A stretch of 64,000 nucleotides of DNA, from the NCBI RefSeq assembly GCF_032452875.1, contig NC_083873.1, positions 75,017,987-75,081,986 on the forward strand, written 5' to 3'. This document shows, in pieces, positions 22,166 to 32,860 of this stretch. Both the position numbers and the translations under genes were made by a program. The notes under the pieces are model-generated. The model did no database searches, was not told the DNA's origin, and was given only the letters and a program-made list of their open reading frames with translations. How positions within the stretch are numbered: the first letter of the stretch is position 1; each line of letters opens with the position of its first letter. This DNA is from Bos javanicus (Eukaryota > Chordata > Mammalia > Artiodactyla > Bovidae).

Positions 22166-22578
22166 ACTTATTCTGTATTTATTTTATGCATTTGTAAAGT
22201 AAATCTATTTATATTAAAAATAATTATTAATATGTACTTATTTTCACTGGCGGGGAAATAATGTTTTTTGGATGTTTTGTGGTTCCTCTCAGTTGCTTTA
22301 TTGCAGTTCCTTTCTTGTTCACTTCTCTTTCTTTGAGGTTTGATGACTTTTAGTGGTACTTTCACTCTCTTTTGTATTATCTACTACATGTTTTTGTTCT
22401 TTATAATATTTATAATAGTCTATTTTACATAGACTGTTTTAAATTGGCAACAACTAATGTTTGAATGCATTCTAATGCTCTAAACGTTTACCCTTTCCTC
22501 CACATTTTATGTCTTGAGATTGCAATTTGCATCTTTTTATCTTGTTCACCCCTTAAATATTATAGTCAGTTATTTTTC
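22166..22578. other. Unassigned AT-rich DNA
   Basis: Possibly a further old repeat, but no family could be assigned by eye. Confidence 0.35.
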
Positions 22579-24130
22579 AGTTCAGTCTCTCAGTCATGTC
22601 CAACTCTTTGCGACCCCATGAATTGAAGCAGCCATCACCAACTCCCAGAGTTCACTCAGACTCACATCCATCGAGTCATGATGCCATCCAGCCATCTCAT
22701 TTTCTGTCGTCCCCTTCTCCTCCTGCCCCCAATCCCTCCCAGCATCAGAGTCTTTTCCAATGAGTCAACTCTTCACATGAGGTGGCCAAATGCTGGAGTT
22801 TCAGCTTTAGCATCATTCCTTCCAAAGAAATCCCAGGGGCTGATCTCCTTCAGAATGGACTGGTTGGATCTCCTTGCAGTCCAAGGGACTCTCAAGAGTC
22901 TTCTCCAATACCACAGTTCAAAAGCATCAATTCTTCAGTGCTCAGCCATCTTCACAGTCCAACTGTCACATCCATACATGACCACTGGAAAAACCGTAAC
23001 CTTGACTAGATGGACCTTTGTTGGCAAAGTAATGTCTCTGCTTTTGAATATGCTATCTAGGTTGGTCATAACTTTCCTTCCAAGGAGTAAGCATCTTTTA
23101 ATTTCATGGCTGCAGTCACCATTTGCAATGATTTTGGTGCCCCCCAAAATAAAGTCTGACACTGCTTCCACTGTTTCCCCATCTATTTCCCATGAAATGA
23201 TGGGACCAGATGCCATGATCTTCATTTTCTGAATGTTGAGCTTTAAGCCAACTTTTTCACTCTCTTCTTCCACCTTCATCAAGAGGCTTTTTAGTTCCTT
23301 TTCACTTTCTGCCATAAGGGTGGTGTCATCTGCATATCTGAGGTGATTGATATTTCTCCTGGCAATCTTGATTCCAGCTTGTGCTTCTTCCAGCCCAGCG
23401 TTTTTCATGATGTACTCTGCATATATGTTAAATAAGCAGGGTGACAATATACAACCTTGACGTACTCCTTTTTCTATTTGGAACCAGTCTGTTGTTCCAT
23501 GTCCAGTTCTAACTGTTGCTTCCTGGCCTGCATATACGTTTCTCTTTCAGAATTTTCCACCGTTTATTGTGATCCACACAGTCAAAGGCTTTGGCATAGT
23601 CAATAAAGCAGAAATAGATGTTTTCCTGGAACTCTCTTGCTTTTTCGATGATCCAGCAGATGTTGGCAATTAGATCTCTGGTTCCTCTGCCTTTTCTAAA
23701 ACTAGCTTGAACATCAGGAAGTTCATGGTTCACATATTGCTGAAGCCTGGCTTGGAGAATTTTGAGCATTACTTTACTAGCGTGTGAGATGAGTGCAATT
23801 GTGTGGTAGTTTGAGCATTCTTTGGCATTGCCTTTCTTTGGGATTGGAATGAAAACTGACCTTTTCCAGTCCTGTGGCCACTGCTGAGTTTTCCATATTT
23901 GCTGGCATATTGAGTGCAGCACTCTCACAGAATCATCATTCAGGATTGGAAATAGCTCAACTGGAATTCCATCACCTCCACTAGCTTTGGTCATAGTGAT
24001 TCTTTCTAAGGCCCACTTGAATTCACATTTCAGGATGTCTGGCTGTAGTTGAGTGATCACACTATCATGATTATCTTGGTCATGAAGATCTTTTTTTTGT
24101 ACAGTTCTCTGTGTATTCTTGCCACCTCTT
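22579..24130 (-). mobile_element. BovB LINE, 3' part (split copy)
   Basis: From the BovB 3' end up through the reverse transcriptase into the linker, then interrupted by a young L1. The same copy resumes at 24683 after the duplicated target TTGCCACCTCTT. Confidence 0.94.
22935..24060 (-). pseudogene. BovB reverse transcriptase relic
   Basis: Two minus-strand frames. 24060-23509 carries the fingers and the first catalytic motif FIDYAKAFD. 23447-22935 carries the YADD box with TTLMAESEKEL and the start of the tail. A frame change between them, with loss of sequence around 23545, separates the motifs. As a whole the palm is recognisable but the enzyme is not encoded continuously. Confidence 0.85.
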
Positions 24131-24682
24131 CTTCTTTTTTTTTTCTAATTTTATTTTATTTTTAAATTTTACATAATTGTATTAGTTTTGCCAAATATCA
24201 AAATGAATCTGCCACAGGTATACACATGTTCCCCATCCTGAACCCTCCTCCCTCCTCCCTCCCCATACCATCCCTCTGGGTCGTCCCAGTGCACTAGCCC
24301 CAAGCATCCAGTATCGTGCATCGAACCTGAACTGGCAACTCGTTTCTTACACGATATTTTACATGTTTCAATGCCATTCTCCCAAATCTTCCCACCCTCT
24401 CCCTCTCCCACAGAGTCCATAAGACTGTTCTATACATCAGTGTCTCTTTTGCTATCTCATACACCGGGTTATTGTTACCATCTTTCTAAATACCATATAT
24501 ATGCATTAGTATACTGTATTTATGTTTTTCCTTCTGCTTACTTCACTCTGTTTAATAGGCTCCTGTTTCATCCACCTCATTAGAACTGATTCAAATGTAT
24601 TCTTTTTAATGGCTGAGTAATACTCCATTGTGTATATGTACCACAGCTTTCTTATCCATTCCTCTGCTGATGGACATCTAGG
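24131..24682 (-). mobile_element. Young L1 3' end inserted in BovB
   Basis: A 5'-truncated minus-strand L1 of about 550 bases with a T-rich left edge, flanked by the perfect 12-bp duplication TTGCCACCTCTT (24119-24130 and 24683-24694). Its text nearly equals 7320-7853 of the full-length L1, so it is young. Confidence 0.95.
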
Positions 24683-25069
24683 TTGCCACCTCTTAATATC
24701 TTCTGCTTCTGTTAGGTCCATACCATTTCTGTCCTTTATTGAGCCCATCTTTGCATGAAATGGTCCCTTGGTATCTCTAATTTTCTTCAAGAGATCTATA
24801 GTCTTTTCCACTCTTTTTTCCTCTATTTGTTTGCATTGATCGCTAAGGAAGGCTTTCTTATCTCTCCTTGCTATTCTTTGGAACTCTGCATTCAGATGCT
24901 TATATCTTTTATTTTCTCCTTTGCTTTTTGCTTCTCTTCTTTTCACAGCTATTTGTAAGGCCTCCCCAAACAGCCGTTTTGCTTTTTTGCATTTCTTTTT
25001 CATGGGGATGATCTTGATCCCTGTCTTTTGTACAATGTCATGAACCTCCATCCATAGTTCATCAAGCAC
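24506..25069 (-). pseudogene. Chimeric open frame: BovB linker fused to L1 ORF2 C-terminus
   Basis: A 187-codon minus-strand frame starts in the BovB linker (ELWMEVHDIVQKTG, KRYKHLNAEFQRIARRDKKAF, DRNGMDLTEAEDIKRW) and, across the L1 junction near 24683, continues in frame into the L1 ORF2 C-terminus (QPRCPSAEEWIRK, YTMEYYSAIKKN). The join is an accident of insertion. No start context or promoter supports expression. Confidence 0.8.
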
Positions 25070-25178
25070 TCTATCAGATCTAGTCCCTTAAATCTATCTC
25101 TAACTTCCACTGTATAATCATAAGGGATTTGATTTAGGTCTTACCTGAATGGTCTAATGGTTTTCCCTGCAGTTATTT
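24683..25178 (-). mobile_element. BovB LINE, linker part (split copy, right half)
   Basis: Resumes the copy begun at 22579 and stops between the endonuclease and reverse transcriptase, the 5' truncation point of this insertion. Confidence 0.9.
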
Positions 25179-25187
25179 TTACTACTT

Positions 25188-25217
25188 AAAAAATAAATAA
25201 ATAAATAAATAAAAAAC
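25188..25217. repeat. (AAAT)n microsatellite
   Basis: About six AAAT units with A-rich ends, at the boundary of the BovB and CHR SINE. Confidence 0.9.
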
Positions 25218-25583
25218 ACACCTTTATTTTTGGTACACTGGGTCTTAGTTGCTGTGCATAGGCTTTCTCTAGTTGTTGCATATGGGAGTTATTCTTCATT
25301 GCAGGCTTCTCATTGTGGCGGCTTTTCCTGTTGCAGAGCACAGGTTTTAGGCACATAAGCTTTAGTAGTTACAGCAAGTGGTCTTGTAGCTGTGGCTCAA
25401 GAGCCCTAGAGTGCATGGACCCAGTAGTTGCAGCTTGTGTACTCTAGAGTGCCTGCTCAGTAGTTGTGGCACACAAGATTTAGTTTCTCCACAGCCTGTG
25501 GAATCTACCTGGATTAGAGATCAAACTCATGTCCCCCGCCTTGGTAGGCAAACTCCTATCCAATGTATGACCAGGGAAGTCCT
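25218..25583 (-). mobile_element. CHR-type (CHR-2-like) cetartiodactyl SINE
   Basis: Recognised by the GGCTTTCTCTAGTTG, CATTGTGGCGGCTTTTC, CAGTAGTTGTGGCACA and terminal CCAGGGAAGTCC blocks. It is a tRNA-derived SINE older than the Bov family and is on the minus strand, with a worn head. Confidence 0.82.
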
Positions 25584-25657
25584 TTATTTTTAGTTTTGAC
25601 TTTTAATATTCATACTGGATTTTTTTTTTTTTTTAACAGCAAAGCATTTTCATTTGG

Positions 25658-25864
25658 AAGCTTCCCTGGTGGCTTAGATGGTTAACCATCTGCCTGCAAT
25701 GCAGGATACCTGGGTTCTATCTCTAGGCCAGGAAAATCCTGTGGAGAAGGAACTGGCAACCCACTCCTGTACAGTTGCCTGAAAAATTCCATGGATGGAG
25801 GAGCCTGGTAGGCTACAGTCCATGGGGTCACAAAGAGTTGAACACAACTGAACAACTTTACTTG
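25658..25864 (+). mobile_element. Bov-tA SINE
   Basis: tRNA-derived head (GCTTCCCTGGTGGCTTAG, CTGCCTGCAATGCAGG) then a Bov-A body ending at CAACTGAACAACTTTACTT. The B box is degraded to GGGTTCTATCTC, so pol III activity is doubtful. Confidence 0.9.
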
Positions 25865-26217
25865 ATGATGCTTGATTTTAATTTGAGGAAGAAATTGAGC
25901 AAAGAAAAAAAAAAAAAAACATCAATAATGCTGAACTTCAGTGAACTTTATTTGTTAGCATCTATATTGTTCTCCTGGCTAATATAGAGATAATATCATG
26001 TATTCTACAGACTAACTGTTATCTATGTTTCCATTTATGGGTACATTCTACAAATATCATTCTGAATTCCTCAAAGCAGAGAACATTGATGCTAGATGAT
26101 TGAGGGTACTAACCTTATCAGATCTGTATGTTTTCATATACATGTATAAATGTATTTGGTGCTGGCACCTCTGTGATTTTCTTTTACTATATTCAGCTGC
26201 ACAGCAAGGTGATTAAG

Positions 26218-26262
<45 letters not shown>
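26218..26262. repeat. (TA)n(CA)n microsatellite
   Basis: About 17 TA units followed by about five CA units inside the old L1. Confidence 0.95.
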
Positions 26263-26467
26263 TATATTATTTTCTGTAATAAGTTATTATAAGGTATTAA
26301 TTATAGTTCCCTGTGCTATACAGTAAATCTTTGTTGCTTGTTGCATATCTATTTTTTTAATTATATATCTAGCATTCTATTTATACTAAATCAAACAAGT
26401 AGAGTCACAATGTCAAAAATATTTTTTAGTTACAAAAAATACATTTTCTAAGATACATTATACATAC

Positions 26468-26502
<35 letters not shown>

Positions 26503-26505
26503 ATA
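26468..26505. repeat. (TA)n microsatellite
   Basis: TA dinucleotide run ending in GTATGTATATA. Confidence 0.93.
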
Positions 26506-26684
26506 AAAGCTTTTCTACTACACTTGATAAAGGGTTGAGAAAGAACATAAAAAAAAAAGAGGTGGAGAAATTAGAAAACAGAAACTAAATAAATGTGAGC
26601 ACTGACTATGATGACCGCTTGTATTTTTCAAAAAATTCCAAAATAATTCTGATGTGCATCTGGATTTTAAAAAGTGATTACAGG

Positions 26685-26708
26685 TTTTTTTTTTTTTTTT
26701 TTTTTTTT
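26685..26708. repeat. Poly(T) run of 24
   Basis: Uninterrupted T24, just upstream of a Bov-tA. It may be the tail of an otherwise unrecognised antisense retro-insertion. Confidence 0.9.
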
Positions 26709-26732
26709 ATAAAATGGTAGTTTTGGTGGTAC

Positions 26733-27047
26733 AGGCTTCCCTGATAGCTCAGTTGGTAAAGAATCCGCCTGCAATGCAGGAGACCCCGGTTCGATTCCTG
26801 GGTAGGGAAGATCCCCTGGGGAAGGGAAAGGCTACCCACTCCAGTATTCTTGGGCTTCCCTGTTGGCTTAGCTGGTAAAGAATCCACTGCAATGCAGGAG
26901 ACCCCGGTTTGATTCCTGGGTTGGGAAGATCCGCTGGAGAAGGGAAAGGCTACTCACTCCAGTATTCTGGCCTGGAGAATTCCATGGACTATATAGTCCA
27001 TGAGGGCACAAAGAGTCGGATGCAACTGAACGACTTTCACTTCACTC
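26733..27047 (+). mobile_element. Dimeric-headed Bov-tA SINE
   Basis: Two tRNA-derived heads. Head 1 (about 26733-26815) has a perfect A box TAGCTCAGTTGG at 26745-26756 and a perfect B box GGTTCGATTCC at 26788-26798, followed by only about 35 bases of Bov-A. Head 2 starts at about 26852 with a B box GGTTTGATTCC at 26906-26916 and runs into a full Bov-A body. The right end abuts the duplicated target of the BovB that follows. Confidence 0.9.
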
Positions 27048-27061
27048 ATTTAGTGATACAG

Positions 27062-28118
27062 TTCAGTTCAGTTCAGTTGCTCAGTCATGTCCGACTCTTT
27101 GCAACCCCATGAATCGCAGCACGCCAGGACTCCCTGTCTATCACCAACTCCCGGAGTTCACTCAGACTCACATCCAGCGAGTCAGTGATGCCATACAGCC
27201 ATCTCATCTTCTGTTGTCCCCTTCTCTTCCTGCCCCCAATCCCTCCCAGCATCAGAGTCTTTTCCAATGAGTCAACTCTTCGCATGAGGTGGCCAAAGTA
27301 CTGGAGTTTCAGCTTTAGCATCATTCCTTCCAAAGAAATCCCAGGGCTGATCTCCTTCAGAATGGACTGGTTGGATCCCCTTGCAGTCCAAGGGACTCTC
27401 AAGAGTCTTCTCCAACACCACAGTTCAAAAGCATCAATTCTTCAGTGCTCAGCCTTCTTCACAGTCCAACTCTCACATCCATACATGACCACAGGAAAAA
27501 CCATAGCCTTGACTAGACGAACCTTTCTTGGCAAAGTAATGTCTCTGCTTTTGAATATGCTCTCTAGGTTGGTCATAACTTTCCTTCCAAGGAGTAAGCG
27601 TCTTTTAATTTCATGGTTGCAGTCACCATCTGAAATGATTTTGGGGCCCCCCAAAATTAAGTCTGACACTGTTTCCACTGTTTCCCCATCTATTTCCCAT
27701 GAAGTGATGGGACCAGATAACATGATCTTCATTTTCTGAATGTTGAGCTTTAAGCCAACTTTTTCACTCTCCTCTTTCACTTTCATCAAGAGGCTCTTTA
27801 GTTCCTCTTCACTTTCTGCCATAAAGGTCGTGTCATCTGCATATCCAAGGTTATTGATATTTCTCCTGGCAATCTTAATTCCAGCTTGTGTTTCTTCCGA
27901 AGTAAGATGGTAGGTGTTGCAAGAGGGCATCAGAGGGCAGACACACTGAAATCATACTCACAGAAAAACTAGTCAATCTACTCACACTAGGACCACAGCC
28001 TTGTCTAACTCAGTGAAACTAAGCCACGCCTGTGGGGCAACCCAAGATGGGTGGGTCATGGTGGAGAGATCTGACAGAATGTGGTCCACTGGAGAAGGGA
28101 ATGGCAAACCACTTCAGT
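27062..28118 (-). mobile_element. BovB LINE with 5' inversion
   Basis: 27062 to about 27898 is the BovB 3' end on the minus strand. From about 27899 to 28118 the sequence is BovB 5' UTR in plus orientation (it matches 55345-55555). The whole lies between perfect 14-bp duplications ATTTAGTGATACAG at 27048-27061 and 28119-28132. The endonuclease and most of the polymerase are missing. The right junction shares ATT with the target. Confidence 0.92.
27442..27930 (-). pseudogene. BovB polymerase fragment
   Basis: A 162-codon minus-strand frame with the second catalytic box written YADD in LGYADDTTFMAESEEEL, then the tail. Its first eleven or so codons come from the inverted 5' UTR, so the N-terminus is artificial. 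Confidence 0.8.
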
Positions 28119-28132
28119 ATTTAGTGATACAG

Positions 28133-28384
28133 AATTGTATTATTTTTTCTGTTGATTAATCATGATACAATGGTATTGTATGAGTAATAGTTACATAATC
28201 ACAATAGTAAAAGATGTTTATCAGTTTTTACAATCAATGGTTGACCAAAAATAAAAGATAATTACAATTGGAAGCCATCAAGCCATAATTAATCTATATG
28301 ATTAACCTAACAATATAAAATAAATGTATGCAGCCCGGTGGGGGGGTGTCAAGCAGAGTGATATGGTAAGTGGAAGTGCATACA
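28133..28384. other. Unassigned AT-rich DNA
   Basis: Nothing recognised; a G7 run lies near 28342. Confidence 0.4.
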
Positions 28385-30240
28385 TTCACATGTTTTCATC
28401 TGCCCAACCAGTCTGTGTCTTCTGGTTGGTGCATTTAATCCATTTGCATTTAACTTAGTCATGGATATAATGCTCCTATTACCATTTTCTTAATTGTTTT
28501 GGGTCTGTAGGTCTTTTCTTTCTCTTGTGTCCTGCCTAGAGAAGCTCCTTAATTATTTGTTGTAAAGCTGGTTTGGTGATGCTGAATTCACTTAAATTTA
28601 CTTGTCTGGAAGGATTTTGATTTGTCCATCAAATCTGAAGGAAAGTCTGGCTGAGTAGAGTATTTTCGGTTGTAGTTTCTTGCCTTTCATCACTTTAAAT
28701 ATGTCATGTCATTTCCTTTTGGCTTGTAGAATTTCAGTTGAGAAATCATCTGGTAACCTGATGGGAGTTCCCTTGTATGTTATTTGTAATTTTTCCCTTG
28801 TTGATTTTAATATTTTATCTTTGTCTTTAATTTTTGACAATTTGATTACTATGTATCTTGGTGTTTTCCTCCTTGGGTTTATCCTGCCTGAGACTCCCTG
28901 TGCTTCCTGGACTTGGTTGACTATTTCTTTTCCCATGTTAGGGAAGTTTTTTGCTAGTATTTCTTTAAATATTTTCTCAGGTCCTTTCTCTCTCTCTCTC
29001 TTCTCCTACTGGGACCCCTATAATGTGAATGTTGGTGTGTTAAATGTTGTCCCAGAGGTCTCTTAGGCTGTCTTCATTTCTTTCATTCTTTTCTCTATAT
29101 TCTTCAGAAGTGATTTCCATCATTCTGTCCTCTAGGTTATTTATCCATTCTTCTGCCTCAGTTATTTAGCTATTGACTCCTTCTACTGTATTGTTCTGGA
29201 GAAGGCAATGGCAACCCACTCTAGTACTCTTGCCTGGAAGATCCCATGGACAAGGAGGCTGGTAGGCTACAGTGCACGGAGTTGCTAAGAGTAGGACACA
29301 ACTGAGCGACTTCACTTTCACTTTTCACTTTCATGCATTGGAGAAGGAAGTGGCAACCCACTCCAGTGTTCTTGCCTGAAGAATCCCAGGGATGGCGGAG
29401 CCTGGTGGGCTGCCATAGCCTGGTGGGCTGCCATCTATGGGGTTGCACAGAGTCAGACACGACTGAAGGGACTTAGCAGCAGCAGCAGCAGTGTATTATT
29501 CATCTCTGTTCTTTAGTTCTTATAGGTCTTTGATAAAAATTACTTGCATTTTCTCCATTGTTTTCCTGAAGATCCTGGATCATCTTCACTATCATTATTT
29601 TGAATTCTTTTTCCAGAAGGTTGCCTATCTCCACTTCATTTAGTTGTTTTCCTTGGGTTTTATCTTGTCCATTCATCTGGGACATAATTTTCTGTATTTT
29701 CATTTTGATTAATTTTCTGTAATGTGGTTTTTGTTCTAGCTGTGGGATTTTGGTTCTTATTGCTTTTTCTGTCTACCCTCTGATGGAGGATGGTAAGAGG
29801 CTTGTGTAAGTTTCCTGAAGAGAGGAACTGACAGTGGGAAAAAATGTATCTTTCTGGGCTGGGCAGGGCCTTGCTCAGTAAAATCTTTAATCCAATTATC
29901 TGCTAATGGGTACAGTTGCACTCCTTGCTGGTGCTGGTGCCCCTGTCCCTGTGGTGATCCTCTGCCTACATAGGCCTACACAGGAGAACTTTTGTATTAT
30001 TGTTATCCAGATTGTGGGTCACCACCTGGTGGGCATGAGAGTTTATTTTATTGTGATTTTCCCTGCTTACCATCTTGCTGTGGCTTCTTCTCTGTCTTTG
30101 GATATGGGGTAACATTTTTTGTTGTGTTCCAGGATCCTCCTGTCAATGGTTGTTCAACAGCTAGTTGTGATTTGGGTGCTTTTCCAGAAGGAGATGAATG
30201 CATGACGTTCTACACCACCATCTTGAAACAGAAGTCCAAA
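28385..30240 (-). mobile_element. Older L1, 5' half (5' UTR and ORF1), antisense
   Basis: Reading the minus strand, the L1 5' terminus is near 30238 with a YY1-type site (CCATCTTG at 30218-30225 on the plus strand), then 5' UTR, then ORF1, and the copy ends in the inter-ORF region near 28385. Frame 28936-28709 (minus) keeps ORF1-like ITYKGTPIRLPDDFSTEILQ. A Bov-A2 interrupts it at 29197. The 3' two-thirds of the L1 is absent. Confidence 0.85.
29197..29491 (+). mobile_element. Bov-A2 SINE with internal 18-bp duplication
   Basis: Complete two-monomer SINE with an (AGC)n tail. Near-perfect 10-bp duplications flank it (TGTATTGTTC at 29187-29196, TGTATTATTC at 29492-29501). Inside, GCCTGGTGGGCTGCCAT occurs twice in tandem at 29400-29435. 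Confidence 0.92.
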
Positions 30241-30463
30241 CTAGCTTTATATGTGAACTAAACTGCTACTTTTGTAGCAAGAGGGAAAGAGACAGGGAAC
30301 AACTTTTGAAAGAATGATATAGCCCAAGGTAACGATATAAATTGATTAGAATAAAATGGGATCAAGATGGGAGAGAAGACCACCCCTGGATCCTCAATCA
30401 ACAAGTGAAATGACACACCCAGAGGTGCCATGACAGTTCCAAGATACTGTCAAAAGACCAAAG
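30241..30463. other. Unassigned DNA
   Basis: Contains a purine-rich stretch; could be an LTR relic, but no family could be assigned. Confidence 0.35.
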
Positions 30464-30660
30464 AGTTGGCAGTTTTGTCTGACTCTTGCAAACCGTGGAC
30501 TGTAGCCTTCCAGGCTCCTTGGTCCATGGGATTCTCCAGGCAAGAATACTGGGGTAGGTTGCCATGAGTTTCTCCAAGGGATCTTCCCTACCCAGGAATC
30601 GAACCTGGGACTCCTGCATGCAGGCAAGTTCTTTACCAACTGAACTATGAGGGAAGCCCA
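30464..30660 (-). mobile_element. Bov-tA SINE
   Basis: Body on the left, tRNA-derived head on the right ending TATGAGGGAAGCCCA. In reverse the B box reads GGTTCGATTCC, intact. Confidence 0.9.
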
Positions 30661-30687
30661 CTCATTAACATATGAGATTATCTAGTA

Positions 30688-32486
30688 TTCCAAAGAATAG
30701 CAAGAAGAGATAAGAAAGCCTTCCTCAGCGATCAATGCAAAGAAATAGAGGAAAACAACAGAATGGGAAACACTAGAGATCTCTGCAAGAAAATTAGAGC
30801 TACCAAGGGAACATTTCATGCAAAGATGGGCTTGATAAATGACACAAATGGTATTGACCTAACAGAAGCAGAAGATATTAAGAAGAGGTGGCAAGAATAC
30901 ACAGAAGAACTGTACAAAAAATATCTTCACGACCCAGAAATCACGATGATGTGATCACCCACCTAGAGCCAGATATCCTGGAATGTGAAGTCAAGTGGGC
31001 CTTAGAAAGCATCACTACAAACAAAGCTAGTGGAGGTGATGGAATTCCAGTTGAGCTATTTCAAATCCTGAAAGATGATGCTGTGAAAGTGCTAGACTCA
31101 ATATGCCAGCACATTTGTAAAACTCAGCACTGGCCACAGGACTGGAAAAAGTTAGTTTTCATTCCAATCCCAAAGAAAGGCAATGCCAAGAATGCTCAAA
31201 CTACCACACAATTGCACTCATCTCACACGCTAGTAAATTAATGCTCAAAATTCTCCAAGCCAGGCTTCAGCAATATGTGAACCGTGAACTTCCTGATGCT
31301 CAAGCTGGTTTTCGAGAAGGCAGAGGAACCAGAGATCAAATTGCCAACATCCGCTGGGTCATGGAAAAAGCAAGAGAGTTCCAGAAAAACATCTATTTCT
31401 GCTTTATTGACTATGCCAAAGCCTTTGACTGTGTGGATCACAATAAACTGTGGAAAATTCTGAAAGAGATGGGAATACCAGACCACCTGACCTGCCTCTT
31501 GAGGTATGCAGGTCAGGAAGCAACAGTTAGAACTGGACATGGAACAACAGACTGGTTCCAAATAGGAAAAGGAGTATGTCAAAGCTGTGTATTGTCACCC
31601 TGCTTATTTAACTTTTATGCAGAGTACATCATGAGAAACGCTGGGCTGGAAGAAGCACAATCTGGAATCAAGGTTGCCGGGAGAAATATCAATCACCCCA
31701 GATATGCAGATGAAACCACCCTTATGGCAGAAAGTGAAGAGGAACTAAAAAGCCTCTTGATGAAGGTGAAAGAGGAGAGTAAAAAAGTTGGCTTTAAATT
31801 CAACATTCAGAAAACGAAGATCATGGCATCTGGTTCCACCACTTCATTGGAAATAGATGGGGAAACAGTGAAAACAGTGTCAGACTTTATGTTTTGGGGC
31901 TCCAAAATCACTGCAGATGGTGACTGCAGTGATGAAATTAAAAGACGCTTACTCCTTGGAAGAAAAGTTATGACCAACCTAGGTAGTATATTGAAAAACA
32001 GAGATATTACTTTGCCAACAAAGATCCATCTAGTCAAGGCTATGGTTTTTTCAGTGGTCATGTATGGATGTGAGAGTTGGACTGTGAAGAGGGTTGAGTG
32101 CCAAAGAATTGATGCTTTTGAACTGTGGTGTTGGAGAAGACTCTTGAGAGTCCCTTGGACTGCAAGGAGATCCAACCAGTCCATTCCGAAGGAGATCAGC
32201 CCTGGGATTTCTTTGGAAGGAATGATGCTAAAGCTGAAACTCCAGTACTTTGGCCACCTCATGCGAAGAGCTGAGTCATTGGAAAAGACCCTGATGCTGG
32301 GAGGGATTGGGGGCAGGAGGAGAAGGGGACGACAGAGGATGAGATGGCTGGATGGCATCACTGATTCACTGGTCGTGAGTCTGAGTGAACTCCGGGAGTT
32401 GGTGATAGACAGGGAGGCCTGGAGTGCTGTGATTCATAGGGTTGCAAAGAGTCGAACACGACTGAGTGACTGAACTGAACTAAACT
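30688..32486 (+). mobile_element. BovB LINE, 5'-truncated 1.8 kb
   Basis: Begins in the linker (CCAAAGAATAGCAAGAAGAG) and runs through the whole reverse transcriptase to the ACTGAACTAAACTGA tail. It is the best preserved BovB polymerase in the window, with only a few lesions. Confidence 0.95.
30763..32473 (+). pseudogene. BovB reverse transcriptase with 410-codon open frame
   Basis: Three consecutive frames: 30763-30954 (linker), 30888-31241 (fingers, ASGGDGIPVELF and IPIPKKGNAK) and 31241-32473 (410 codons, palm to C-terminus). The long frame keeps the first catalytic motif FIDYAKAFDCVD, but the second box at 31703-31714 reads YADE, so the second metal-binding aspartate (residue 158 of this frame) is lost. 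The neighbouring QGC block is also altered to QSC. Two frameshifts (near 30945 and 31195) split it from the N-terminal parts. A catalytically dead relic is the best reading. Confidence 0.9.
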
Positions 32487-32487
32487 G

Positions 32488-32680
32488 AGTGTATAAACAC
32501 ACATTTTGCTTGGCTGCCCTCACTTTCTGTGATGGCCCATACTCTGTCTGTGGAGTGTGCTTCTCTCTGAATCTGAATAAATCCATTTCTTACCTACCAC
32601 TTTGTCTTTCACTGAATTCTTTTTGCTGCAATGAGGCATTAAGAACCTGAGTTTCATTAGGTCCTAAAACCAGGTACTGT
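32488..32680 (+). mobile_element. Endogenous retrovirus LTR fragment (BTLTR1-like)
   Basis: The 3' part of an LTR: a TCTCTCTGAATCTG block, poly(A) signal AATAAA at 32576-32581, CACTTTGTCTTTCACTGAATTC and ATTAAGAACCTGAGTTTC. This wording is typical of bovine ERV LTRs. No viral coding sequence is present. The 5' part of the LTR is missing, cut off by the BovB end. Confidence 0.55.
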
Positions 32681-32860
32681 GGGTTTTGGCTGGGTTCGAG
32701 TCCCAGCCACATGGGTTCAAGTCCCAAACAGGGTTTTGGTTGGGTTTGAGTCCCAACCACATGGGTTCGAGTCCCTAGCAGTTTTTTGGCTCTGTTTGAG
32801 TCCCAGCCACATGGATTCAAGTCTCAAACTTGGTTTTGGCTGGGTTTGTGTTCCAATCTG
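32681..32860 (+). repeat. 50-bp minisatellite, 3.6 units
   Basis: Units at 32681-32730, 32731-32780, 32781-32830 and a 30-base partial unit to 32860, starting GGGTTTTGGCTGGG. Each unit contains two copies of a GGTTCGAGTCC-like word. It directly follows the LTR piece. Confidence 0.93.

Larger units (their letters stand above)
25865..26684. other. AT-rich DNA with an old antisense L1 piece and TA microsatellites
   Basis: About 26160-26400 resembles an ancient L1 3' end in reverse (CAGCTGCACAGCAAGGTGATT, AGTTCCCTGTGCTATACAGTA). The rest is unassigned. Confidence 0.5.

Noticed and set aside
26740..26815. Possible tRNA gene
   Set aside because: A and B boxes are good but no cloverleaf acceptor stem closes, and the sequence runs straight into a Bov-A body, so it is a SINE head.
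28680..29066. 128-codon plus-strand hydrophobic frame
   Set aside because: It is the antisense of an old L1 ORF1, so not a membrane protein gene.
29906..30261. Cysteine-rich frames near 30000
   Set aside because: They lie in the antisense 5' UTR of an old L1; no exon-like borders.
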